From: Paenibacillus xylanivorans
GTDB taxonomy: Bacteria; Bacillota; Bacilli; Paenibacillales; Paenibacillaceae
Length of the DNA: 64,000 nucleotides
Reading direction: 5' to 3'
NCBI RefSeq assembly: GCF_001280595.1
Contig: NZ_LITU01000053.1
Location: 291,853 to 355,852 of the forward strand
Part shown: positions 1 to 7,384 of the stretch, piece after piece
Numbering within the stretch: position 1 is the stretch's first letter
How the letters are laid out: the number at the start of each line of letters is the position of its first letter
The notes under the pieces: model-generated
What the model saw: only the letters and a program-made list of their open reading frames with translations
Databases searched by the model: none
Told to the model about the DNA's origin: nothing
Position numbers and translations under genes: made by a program

Positions 1-549
1 GCAGATGCCTGCGGTTCAGTAGGGACTGTAGTTCATTTTGGACATCTGAAGAGCAATGAACCACTGGAAGGATATCAGAATCTCATATCCTGTCTGGATA
101 CTGCTTTAGCAGATTGGGATGGCCAGGCTAAGGTTCTGCTTGAAAATCAGGCTGGAGATCATGGCCCTATGGGCACGACGATGGAAGAATTGATACAGAT
201 TCGCAAGCTAAGCCGTTATCCCGAGCATATTGCTTTTTGCTTTGACACGTGTCATGCTTTTGCTTCAGGCATGTGGACGACAGGCGATGAGGCATCGATG
301 CTGGAGAAAGGCAGACTGCTGGGATACTGGGATGCTCTTGCGGCTGTTCACTTTAATGATTCGAAATATCCTTCCGGTTCATGCAAGGACAGACATGCAC
401 GGATTGGACAGGGTTATATAGGAACAAAAGCGATGCAGGAACTGTTATGTGCGCCTGAATTTCATCAAGCTGTAGTTGTGCTGGAGACCGAATCAGGCGA
501 AGATGGAACACATCGTGGTGACATTGAGCTCATGCGTTCCTGGCTTTAA
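1..549 (+). CDS. nfo: Endonuclease IV (AP endonuclease), 5' truncated by window edge
   Basis: The reading frame is open from base 1 to the TAA at 547-549, so the gene starts upstream of the window. About 182 C-terminal residues are visible. The family is a metal-dependent AP endonuclease that cuts 5' of abasic sites in base excision repair. Conserved landmarks in order are VVHFGH, the ENQAG metal-site segment (compare ENTAG), FDTCHAFASG, and HFNDSK followed by CKDRHARIGQGYIG, which carry the His, Asp and Glu ligands of the zinc cluster. It is followed within 25 bp by a cREC-domain gene and probably heads or belongs to the operon running to 3058. The family assignment is firm; only the N-terminus is missing. 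Confidence 0.93.
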   Translation, partial: ADACGSVGTVVHFGHLKSNEPLEGYQNLISCLDTALADWDGQAKVLLENQAGDHGPMGTTMEELIQIRKLSRYPEHIAFCFDTCHAFASGMWTTGDEASMLEKGRLLGYWDALAAVHFNDSKYPSGSCKDRHARIGQGYIGTKAMQELLCAPEFHQAVVVLETESGEDGTHRGDIELMRSWL

Positions 550-570
550 ATGGGGAGAGGAGCAATTGTA

Positions 571-909
571 ATGCATGTTTTTTTGGATGATTACCGGGCA
601 TGTCCGAAAGGGTTTGTTCTGGCTACCAATGCAGAAGAATGTCTGATGCTGCTTAGAGAAGGTAACGTGGATATTCTATCTCTGGATTATGAGCTGGGTC
701 CGGATTCGCCGAATGGCGGTGAAGTTGCTGCTTCGATCGTCCGGGAAGGCTTATTTCCGCGCCAGATCTATTTGCACACGTCCAGCATGTATGGCAAACG
801 TCAAATGTACGAATTGTTGTACAGTAATAAACCAGACTCTGTGACCGTCCATAATGGTCCGATGTCAGGTGAGGTTATGCTCCGTGTTGCTGCGGGAGAA
901 GAATGCTGA
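571..909 (+). CDS. cREC-type (cyclic-phosphate processing receiver-like) domain protein
   Basis: A 112-residue stand-alone protein. I chose the ATG at 571 over the in-frame ATG at 550 because GGAGAGGAG lies 5-10 bp before it. It starts HVFLDDYRACPKGF and continues with VDILSLDYELG, PNGGEVA and IYLHTSSMYGKRQMYELL. This resembles a receiver fold with an Asp pair near the start (LDDYR) and a central Asp (LDYE), and matches what I know of the cREC family (cyclic-phosphate processing receiver). Its substrate is not known to me. It sits between nfo and a thioredoxin-like gene and overlaps the latter by one base, so it is very likely cotranscribed. The biochemical role is unproven. Confidence 0.7.
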   Translation: MHVFLDDYRACPKGFVLATNAEECLMLLREGNVDILSLDYELGPDSPNGGEVAASIVREGLFPRQIYLHTSSMYGKRQMYELLYSNKPDSVTVHNGPMSGEVMLRVAAGEEC

Positions 910-1226
910 TGAAGCCGATAACGACCAAAATGTTAATGCGTGGTGTATGGGAAGGCATGCCTCAGGCTGTATTTATCTATACCCCGTTATGCGGAACTTG
1001 CGCGGCGGCACGTCGAATGCTTGAAATCGCCGAACATTTGCTGCCCGAAGGGATTTTGACCGAGATGAATATTCACGATATCCCGGAACTTGTGCAGCAA
1101 TTTCAGATTTCGAGCGTCCCTGCGGTTATGCTGTTTGATGGGGAACATGATGTGCCCAGAATGGTATATCGGATGAACTCTGTTGAGCATCTGTTAGGGG
1201 AAATCCGGAAGGCGGTGCTAAAATGA
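909..1226 (+). CDS. Thioredoxin-like protein
   Basis: A 105-residue small thioredoxin-fold protein. It contains the redox-active CGTC (CxxC) motif in IYTPLCGTCAAARRML and the cis-proline loop ISSVPAVMLFD, both expected in thioredoxins. There is no signal peptide, so it should be cytoplasmic. The ATG at 909 overlaps the upstream TGA (ATGA-type coupling) and is better spaced from GGGAGAAG than the ATG at 903. It is translationally coupled on both sides: the next gene, an ABC ATPase, starts inside its stop codon. The target of its disulfide chemistry cannot be read from context. Confidence 0.8.
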   Translation: MKPITTKMLMRGVWEGMPQAVFIYTPLCGTCAAARRMLEIAEHLLPEGILTEMNIHDIPELVQQFQISSVPAVMLFDGEHDVPRMVYRMNSVEHLLGEIRKAVLK

Positions 1227-2002
1227 GTGTAATCTCGATGGAACATGTCTCTCTTAGACGGGAAGACAATCAGATTCTGGATGATGTCCATCTGCATGTT
1301 AAAGAAGGCGAGCATTGGGTGATTCTCGGGCGCAATGGTTCAGGTAAAACAACGCTGCTGGAAATGATGAATGGGTATATGTTTCCGAGTCAGGGACGCA
1401 TCGAAGTATTGGGCAACCTGTATGGTCAATGTGACGTTCGGGAGGTTCGGAAAGAAATTGGTTATATCAGTCAGACATTGATTGAGAAACTGACACTTCG
1501 AGATCCGGTATGGGAAGTTGTCGCAACAGGCGCTTATGCCTTTTTGCGTTTCTATCAAACGATTCCGGATGATGTGAAGGCCAAAGCGATGAACCTGCTT
1601 GATGAAATGGGCTTTGCAAAACTGACTAATCATCCACTCGGCACCCTTTCTCAAGGGGAACGCAAAAAAGTAATGCTGGCTCGTTCATTGATGGCAGATC
1701 CCAAATTGCTGATTATGGACGAGCCTTGTGCCGGACTCGATCTGTATGAACGTGAGAAAATGTTGGCCGAAATTGATCGACTGCGTAAACGTAATATCAC
1801 TGTCGTTTATGTAACGCATCACGTCGAGGAGATCGTACCATTATTCACACATGTGGCCTTGATCCGCGATGGACGTATTGCTGCGGCAGGTCCCAAACAT
1901 GAAGTTTTAACACAAGATACAATTAAGCATACGTACGATGTTCCGGTTGATATTCAGTGGCATGATGGACGTCCCTGGATCCGCGTACGTTCTGGAGGGT
2001 AA
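1223..2002 (+). CDS. ABC transporter ATP-binding protein (YlmA-like)
   Basis: A 259-residue single nucleotide-binding domain. Walker A is GRNGSGKTT at residues 36-44; the signature is LSQGERKKV near 142 (Q in place of the usual second G) and Walker B LLIMDEP follows near 160, with the H-loop TVVYVTHH near 195. The most similar protein I recall is B. subtilis YlmA, related to ATPases of iron/molybdate-type importers. No permease gene lies next to it, so its partner, if any, is elsewhere or it acts as a soluble ATPase. The start overlaps the upstream stop (ATGA). Confidence 0.8.
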   Translation: MSVISMEHVSLRREDNQILDDVHLHVKEGEHWVILGRNGSGKTTLLEMMNGYMFPSQGRIEVLGNLYGQCDVREVRKEIGYISQTLIEKLTLRDPVWEVVATGAYAFLRFYQTIPDDVKAKAMNLLDEMGFAKLTNHPLGTLSQGERKKVMLARSLMADPKLLIMDEPCAGLDLYEREKMLAEIDRLRKRNITVVYVTHHVEEIVPLFTHVALIRDGRIAAAGPKHEVLTQDTIKHTYDVPVDIQWHDGRPWIRVRSGG

Positions 2003-2008
2003 CACATT

Positions 2009-3058
2009 TTGAGTACACAGTCATCTTGGGGTGAAGGAGACTTCTCCCGTTTTATCTGCACAGCCAACCATGGCTTTGCACCCTATGCTCAGGAGGAATT
2101 GCGCCGTACGTTTGGTGCAGTCAAGAGCACGGTACTCGTACCGGGTGAAATTCTGCTAGCCGGTCTTCCGATTGCGGAAGAAGAGGTATCAACTAAGCTT
2201 TTGGAAGATAGCCCGACGTTTTTACGTCATATTCAACCTGTTCAATTTCAGGAAAATACGGAAGATTCAGCGCAAGCAATGGAAAAATTGATTTCATTTG
2301 TTCTGAACCATACCGAGTTAACAGGCACTAAAGTTACATTACAAGTTCGTAAAACCGAGGGTTCCTTCTGGCAGGAGAACGCTGTTTCTTTGAAACAACT
2401 GTTGACTGAGAAGCTGGATGACCTTGGCTGTGAGTGGGTTGTCCGTGATGCGGATCATGTTATATCTGTCTTCGTTGCGAATGACATGTTATATGCTGGC
2501 GTATCCAGACCTGATCAAAATCTGTCGGACTGGAGTGGCGGAGCGATTCGTTTTCAGAAGGAAGAGGGGCAAATCTCTCGGGCCAAATTCAAATTGCTTG
2601 AAGCGGAGCAGACGTTTGGTATCGACTTTACTTCTTTCCACAAAGCATTGGACATTGGTGCTGCACCTGGTGGTTGGACCTCTTTCCTGCTTGAGCGTGG
2701 GCTCGAAGTTACAGCTGTTGATCCGGCCAAGATGGATGCGACCCTGTTGGAATCGCCCAAGCTGACCTTTTTGAAAAAAAATGCAGGTGATGTACGTTTC
2801 CGCGAAGGGGAATTCGATCTGCTTGTATGTGATATGAGCTGGAGTCCCAAGCTGATGAGCCGTCTTATATCGGACTTGTTATACAGCCTTCAATCGGGGG
2901 GGACAGCGGTTGTGACAGTGAAGTTACTCCATAAGAAGCCGCTCGCTTTGATTAAAGAAGTCATCGATACATTTGAGCGCTCACGGATGCAGATTCAGCA
3001 CTCCAAACAGTTGTTTCACAACCGTGAGGAAATCACGCTATATATGATTAAGTATTAA
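2009..3058 (+). CDS. THUMP/FtsJ-like RNA 2'-O-methyltransferase (RlmM-like)
   Basis: A 349-residue protein starting at TTG 2009 after GGAGGG. The N-terminal half resembles a THUMP-type RNA-binding region (FICTANHGFAPYAQEELRR). The C-terminal half is a Rossmann methyltransferase with the SAM loop ALDIGAAPGGWTSFL near 213-227. The K-D-K-E catalytic tetrad of RrmJ/RlmM-type 2'-O-methyltransferases is recognisable: a Lys in RAKFKLLE near 193, Asp in LLVCDMSW near 275, Lys in VTVKLLHKK near 304 and Glu in REEITLY near 341. It probably modifies rRNA; the exact target nucleotide cannot be told from sequence. It is the last gene before the 3085 promoter. Confidence 0.85.
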   Translation: MSTQSSWGEGDFSRFICTANHGFAPYAQEELRRTFGAVKSTVLVPGEILLAGLPIAEEEVSTKLLEDSPTFLRHIQPVQFQENTEDSAQAMEKLISFVLNHTELTGTKVTLQVRKTEGSFWQENAVSLKQLLTEKLDDLGCEWVVRDADHVISVFVANDMLYAGVSRPDQNLSDWSGGAIRFQKEEGQISRAKFKLLEAEQTFGIDFTSFHKALDIGAAPGGWTSFLLERGLEVTAVDPAKMDATLLESPKLTFLKKNAGDVRFREGEFDLLVCDMSWSPKLMSRLISDLLYSLQSGGTAVVTVKLLHKKPLALIKEVIDTFERSRMQIQHSKQLFHNREEITLYMIKY

Positions 3059-3084
3059 GTTATTAATGGCATTAAATTTTATGC

Positions 3085-3114
3085 TTTACAATACCTTATT
3101 GCCTATACTATAAT
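3085..3114 (+). promoter_or_regulatory. Sigma-A-type promoter of the kinase/Tad-like operon
   Basis: TTTACA at 3085-3090 and TATAAT at 3109-3114 are separated by 18 bp. This is a near-consensus vegetative promoter placed about 125 bp upstream of the kinase start codon. A transcript would begin near 3121 and run straight into the hairpin at 3143-3212. Confidence 0.75.
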
Positions 3115-3142
3115 GATACCAATATTAACCATAACAAGTTGA

Positions 3143-3212
3143 GGGAAAGCATCCCGAAGTGAAGAGTCCGGATATCCGGTCTGTTCCGCTTCGGTGAAGC
3201 TTTCCCTTTTTT
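3143..3212 (+). terminator. Leader hairpin with T-run, candidate attenuator or terminator
   Basis: GGGAAAGC (3143-3150) pairs with GCTTTCCC (3199-3206). CCGAAG (3154-3159) pairs with CTTCGG (3189-3194), and the tip is the 12-bp palindrome CCGGATATCCGG (3168-3179). Six Ts follow at 3207-3212. It has the form of an intrinsic terminator. Because it lies downstream of the 3085 promoter it could attenuate the operon, and it would also stop read-through from the methyltransferase gene. Confidence 0.75.
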
Positions 3213-3237
3213 GTTGTACATACAAGGAGGAGTCCAA

Positions 3238-4716
3238 ATGAGACATCCGGCTAGGCTCGAGCGAGGAAGCCTGCTGGGGGGCAGATATCGTATCGTGTCC
3301 ATTCTGGGTTCGGGTGGAATGAGCCATGTATATGAAGCAGAGGATTTGAAGTTGCCAGGCAAAACCTGGGCGATCAAAGAAAGCGTGACGGCGATGCCAT
3401 ACGAAGGCAGTATGGAGTCAGAAGCTGCTCTCCTTACATCTCTTAGGCATCCCAGATTGCCGCAAATTGTAGACTTTTTTGTCCCGGATGAGCACGGATA
3501 TACTTATCTTGTGATGGAGTACATTGAGGGATTGACTCTCAGTGACTATTTCAAGCAATGTCGCGGGAAGATTCCGCTTGAACATATGACGGAGTTTGTA
3601 CTGCAACTGCTGGATGTATTAAGTTATTTGCACAGTCTGGACCCGCCTGTCATCTATCGGGATTTGAAACCGTCCAACATTATGATTACACCTGAACATG
3701 AAGTCAGACTGATTGATTTTGGGATAGCGCGGAGCTATAAAGCACAAAGCGTCGATGATACGGTTAAATTGGGAACGGCCGGTTTCGCTGCACCGGAACA
3801 ATATGGTTCAGGACAGACTGATGCGCGTTCTGATCTGTATGGGCTTGGAGCATTGTTGCTCTATCTCATGACATGTGGAGCGTATACGGAATGGATTCAG
3901 GGAGTAGAAAGTTCCATTCGCAGTGATGTTCCACGTACCTATATTCCTGTTGCGAGAAGGTTATTGCGACTGAATCCGATCGAGCGCTTTCAGTCGGCAG
4001 ATGAAGTTCGTAAGGAGCTGCTGCGAAGACCGGGAATAACGGCTAGTGGTTCAGAAATGATGGTGACGATAAGCGGAGGGACAAGAGTGATCGCTTTGAC
4101 AGGGGCATCATCCGGAGTTGGGGTTACGCATACGGCCATAGCCATCAGTCACTATCTGGAGCGGCAGAACTTCAAAGTGGCCATAATCGAGATGTCGCCA
4201 CGATCTCAATCGTTTGCACGAATTCAACAAGTGGCGCATGCCGGTAAACCCGTGCCAGCAGGCAGACAGTTTGCAGTGGATGGTGTGCATTACTGGAAAC
4301 AATCGGGACGCGCAGACATCCTGTCTTTACTGGGAGGCAGCTATCAGTTCATTGTGATGGATCTTGGCAGTGGTCAGGACCAGAACAGGCTTGAAGAGTT
4401 TCTCAGAGCCGATCTGCCCATTGTTATAGGTTCCGGTGCCGAATGGAGACAGGCGGAGATTGGATCTTTTGTCCGTTCACACAATCGGTACCCAAGAGAC
4501 AAATGGATCTACTGCCTGCCACTTGCATCTGCTGATGCCGTTCAGCGTATGCGTAAAACGTTGGACACTTCCAGTGTTTACGGTCTGCCTTTACATATCG
4601 ATCCCTTCGATCGTGAACCACAGATGGATAAGGTTTTTGCTCATATTCTGAGTCATATGATGGGGCAGCTTCCCAAGAAACGTTCATTCTTTGCAAGAAA
4701 AAGAGTACATGATTAG
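3238..4716 (+). CDS. Hanks-type Ser/Thr kinase fused to a CpaE/MinD-like domain
   Basis: A 492-residue cytoplasmic protein; the ATG at 3238 follows AAGGAGG at 3224-3230. Residues ~16-265 form a eukaryotic-like kinase: glycine loop GSGGMS (24-29), Lys47 in WAIKE, catalytic loop YRDLKPSN with Asp142 (Tyr replaces the usual His of HRD), Asp160 in DFG, and the APEQYG activation segment. From ~283 a second Rossmann-like domain begins with RVIALTGASSGVGVTHTA, similar to the P-loop of CpaE/MinD-type Tad ATPases but lacking the lysines of classical P-loops. There is no transmembrane or PASTA region, so it is not PrkC. As first gene of the Tad-like operon it may regulate assembly by phosphorylation; this is inference. 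Confidence 0.85.
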   Translation: MRHPARLERGSLLGGRYRIVSILGSGGMSHVYEAEDLKLPGKTWAIKESVTAMPYEGSMESEAALLTSLRHPRLPQIVDFFVPDEHGYTYLVMEYIEGLTLSDYFKQCRGKIPLEHMTEFVLQLLDVLSYLHSLDPPVIYRDLKPSNIMITPEHEVRLIDFGIARSYKAQSVDDTVKLGTAGFAAPEQYGSGQTDARSDLYGLGALLLYLMTCGAYTEWIQGVESSIRSDVPRTYIPVARRLLRLNPIERFQSADEVRKELLRRPGITASGSEMMVTISGGTRVIALTGASSGVGVTHTAIAISHYLERQNFKVAIIEMSPRSQSFARIQQVAHAGKPVPAGRQFAVDGVHYWKQSGRADILSLLGGSYQFIVMDLGSGQDQNRLEEFLRADLPIVIGSGAEWRQAEIGSFVRSHNRYPRDKWIYCLPLASADAVQRMRKTLDTSSVYGLPLHIDPFDREPQMDKVFAHILSHMMGQLPKKRSFFARKRVHD

Positions 4717-4742
4717 AAGAGATTGCGAAAGGAGAGCCTCTT

Positions 4743-5765
4743 TTGTCTAAATTAAGAAAACAAAGCCGTCAACTGATTTATGCTGGACTGACGGGAGCAG
4801 GAGCGATTGGTCTGTTGTTTGGGGCATATGTCATTTACAATGTCAAAACCATGAGTGATACCAGGTCTGAAGTGGAGGCCCGTTACTTGTCAGCCTACGA
4901 ACAAAAAGAAGCTGAATTAATGCAACAGTGGAACTCGGGGGCACAGGGCTGGGTCACAATACGGGATGTTGAAGCAGGAGAACCGATATTGCCTGAGGAT
5001 ATCAAACTCATCGCAGTTCCAGATGCACAGGCACCAAGGAATCTGTGGTCCAGCTCCAAGCAGATGGATGGTCAAGTGGCAAAAATAGAATTAAAAAAAG
5101 GAACAGCCATTACGACTGAAATGGTGTATGAGGATACCCCGGCACCACCGGATTTAAGAAACCGTGAACTACAGGTCGTTTTATTGCCGTCTTCACTCGT
5201 CAAAGGAGATAACATTGATATCCGTATTCAGTTTCCAACGGGCCAAGACTACATTCTCCTGTCCAAAAAGAAAGTCGAAAGATTAAATGCAGCTACACTG
5301 TGGATTACGATGACAGAGGAGGAAATCCTGTCCCTTTCAAGTGCAATTGTAGATGCCTATTTACATAAAGCTTCAATCTATGCCCTAACCTATGTAGAAC
5401 CACAGTTCCAGACACCAGCAATCCCGACATATCCTGCCAACAATGAAGTGTTAAAACTGCTGGAGAGTGATCCTAATCTTGTGCGTCGGGCGGAGGTAGA
5501 GTTAGCGCGGCAAGTACGGAGTTCGCTAGAAAGCTCACTCGCCGCATCCATGTCAGCGCCATCCCAAGGTGTGGAGCAGGATGTTGCGCAATCCTCCGTG
5601 TCTTACAATAACCGTCCTGGAGCGAATAACTCTTCATCTGCCGACGGTGTCATCTGGAATGACGGTTCAGGTAGCGCGGGAACGAATGGCTCCGGTAGCG
5701 ACAAGGGTTCAGCGTCAGCTTCGAGTGCGGATGAGCAGACAAGCTTGCTGACAGGCGGAGAGTAA
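4743..5765 (+). CDS. CpaB/RcpC-like SAF-domain membrane protein
   Basis: A 340-residue protein starting at TTG 4743 after AAAGGAG (4729-4735). One membrane helix spans about residues 12-32. An SAF domain follows (WVTIRDVEAGEPILPEDIK, then KKGTAITTEMVYED), and after it a beta-rich region like the RcpC/CpaB family (ELQVVLLPSSLVKGDNIDI). The last ~70 residues are Ser/Gly/Ala-rich and probably disordered outside the membrane. In Tad systems CpaB/RcpC belongs to the envelope part of the machine and is linked to the secretin; no secretin is expected in a Gram-positive. Its position between the kinase and CpaE-like genes supports the Tad-like reading. Confidence 0.75.
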   Translation: MSKLRKQSRQLIYAGLTGAGAIGLLFGAYVIYNVKTMSDTRSEVEARYLSAYEQKEAELMQQWNSGAQGWVTIRDVEAGEPILPEDIKLIAVPDAQAPRNLWSSSKQMDGQVAKIELKKGTAITTEMVYEDTPAPPDLRNRELQVVLLPSSLVKGDNIDIRIQFPTGQDYILLSKKKVERLNAATLWITMTEEEILSLSSAIVDAYLHKASIYALTYVEPQFQTPAIPTYPANNEVLKLLESDPNLVRRAEVELARQVRSSLESSLAASMSAPSQGVEQDVAQSSVSYNNRPGANNSSSADGVIWNDGSGSAGTNGSGSDKGSASASSADEQTSLLTGGE

Positions 5766-5836
5766 AATATATAGGGGAATCGATTTATAATTCGTATAAC
5801 AATGTGTATTAGAACTTTAAGGAGGGTTTGATAGCT

Positions 5837-6550
5837 ATGCAAACATGGATCTTTGCCGGGTTATGCGAGAAGAATGACCTGATGCTGTACCTTTGCAAAA
5901 TACTGGCCGCCTCTGGTAAACGTGTCTTGCTCGTTGACGGAACATTACAGCAGAAATATGGGTACGGCGTTGGGGAAAGCCAGCAATCTCTGCGTATTAC
6001 AGAGTTTGAAGGTTTTGATATCGCCTTTCAATTCGTAACTTCAACAGCGGTTGAGAGCCATCTTGAAGCGAGTGGCGAGAAATTGGAGACCTATGATTAC
6101 GTCCTTTACGACATGGAAACATCACATTTTGCATCACGTGATCTATGGCTCACCGCAGACATCCGTGTCTGGGTCAGCGATTATGAACGCTACAATCTGG
6201 AACGGGGCAAAGGCTGGCTTAAGCGGTTGCTTGAAGAGCAGTCCCTGCCAGCAGAACTGCCGTTTCAGCGCATCTTGATTAATGCTGTTGATTGCAAACT
6301 GGAAGCTCGATATTTATGGGCATATCTGGAAGGTAGTCCGTTTGTATGGACAGGGGAATCGCTAATGTTGCCTTGGGATGAATTGACTGCAGCAGTCAAA
6401 CTGGAAAACGAGCACCATCGTCGAATTCGCCTAGGTCCATTGTCACGGAACTATAAAAAATCGCTATGCAGGTTAGTGGAGCAGTTGACCGGATGGGAAA
6501 ATGTTCAGAGTCGGCGGGCCATGAAAGAAGCAGAAAGGATGAGGGCATGA
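5837..6550 (+). CDS. CpaE/MinD-like protein lacking a P-loop
   Basis: A 237-residue cytoplasmic protein. The ATG at 5837 is spaced 10 bp from AAGGAGGG (5819-5826); a TTG at 5828 is too close to that site. The start TWIFAGLCEKNDLMLYLCKILAASGKRVLLVDGT follows the pattern of a ParA/MinD fold, where a P-loop strand is followed by the helix and the switch-I-like VLLVDGT strand. The glycine-rich, lysine-bearing loop is missing. YDYVLYDMET looks like the Walker-B strand. It may be a non-catalytic partner of the next protein. I do not recognise a named family. Confidence 0.55.
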   Translation: MQTWIFAGLCEKNDLMLYLCKILAASGKRVLLVDGTLQQKYGYGVGESQQSLRITEFEGFDIAFQFVTSTAVESHLEASGEKLETYDYVLYDMETSHFASRDLWLTADIRVWVSDYERYNLERGKGWLKRLLEEQSLPAELPFQRILINAVDCKLEARYLWAYLEGSPFVWTGESLMLPWDELTAAVKLENEHHRRIRLGPLSRNYKKSLCRLVEQLTGWENVQSRRAMKEAERMRA

Positions 6551-7377
6551 GCACCATTACGTTTTGGAGTCCATTTTCAGGAACAGGTAGCACCTCAAGT
6601 GCGTTAATCGGCGCCTATGCGATGGCACTTCAATATAGGACAAGAATTTTGCTTGTAAATACAGGTCCAGTCGGGAGCAGCACAGAAGCTGCCCTTCCAC
6701 CCAAAGAAATAGAGGACCAGGGTTCAGCATTCACATTTGAGGAGGGGGGATGGGATGCTGTAGAACGACTGCATATAAGCGGGAGCCTTAACAAGCATAA
6801 TTTGAGGGATTATACCAAGCCACTCCTTAAAGACCGTCTGGATTTGTTGACTGGCAGAATTAACAGGTTGGAGCGTACCTCACAAGAGCATGTGGAGACA
6901 TTGAAAAGGCTGCTGGACGTAGCAAATGAATACTATGATCTCGTCCTTCTGGATGCAGACCGCACAGGCACAAGTGCCCAGATTCTGCTGGATCATGCCG
7001 ACTATGTTGTGGTGAACCTGAATCAAAATATGAGGGACCTGGAGCATTTTTTTGAAAAAATCAGACCTGAGAGTATGAGTGATCAGAAGCTGCATGTCGT
7101 ACTGAATAAGTATGATCCACATTCACGCGCAACCATTACCAATATTCGTCGGCGTTTTCGATACAAGGGTTCGATATCGGTGTTGCCGTATACCACCGGA
7201 TTTCTGGATGCCTTCAATCGTCGTGATGCGGCCGCTTACTTGCAATTGGAAGGTCTTAGTAACAATAAAGACATTCGTAAAGGGAGCTTTGCCGCAAGTA
7301 TGGCTGAACTCGCTCGCCTCATTATGGACGGCGCAGGGATGCGTACCATACTAAAGAGGCTGGAAAGGGGAGCCTGA
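6547..7377 (+). CDS. CpaE-like ATPase homologue with degenerate P-loop
   Basis: A 276-residue protein whose ATG (6547) overlaps the preceding TGA (ATGA). The N-terminus ITFWSPFSGTGSTSSALIGAYAMA occupies the P-loop position and resembles CpaE-type loops, in which the classical lysine is absent. ILLVNTGP and YYDLVLLDADRTGTS resemble switch and Walker-B strands, and ADYVVVNLNQNMRDLEHF resembles the later strand of MinD-like folds. In Tad systems CpaE-like proteins position the assembly machine. It is tightly packed between another CpaE-like gene and the TadA-like ATPase gene. Confidence 0.6.
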   Translation: MSTITFWSPFSGTGSTSSALIGAYAMALQYRTRILLVNTGPVGSSTEAALPPKEIEDQGSAFTFEEGGWDAVERLHISGSLNKHNLRDYTKPLLKDRLDLLTGRINRLERTSQEHVETLKRLLDVANEYYDLVLLDADRTGTSAQILLDHADYVVVNLNQNMRDLEHFFEKIRPESMSDQKLHVVLNKYDPHSRATITNIRRRFRYKGSISVLPYTTGFLDAFNRRDAAAYLQLEGLSNNKDIRKGSFAASMAELARLIMDGAGMRTILKRLERGA

Positions 7378-7384
7378 ACCTCCG

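Noticed and set aside
3143-3212. Known riboswitch in the kinase leader
   Set aside because: No conserved aptamer core recognised; the structure is explained as a single long terminator-like hairpin.
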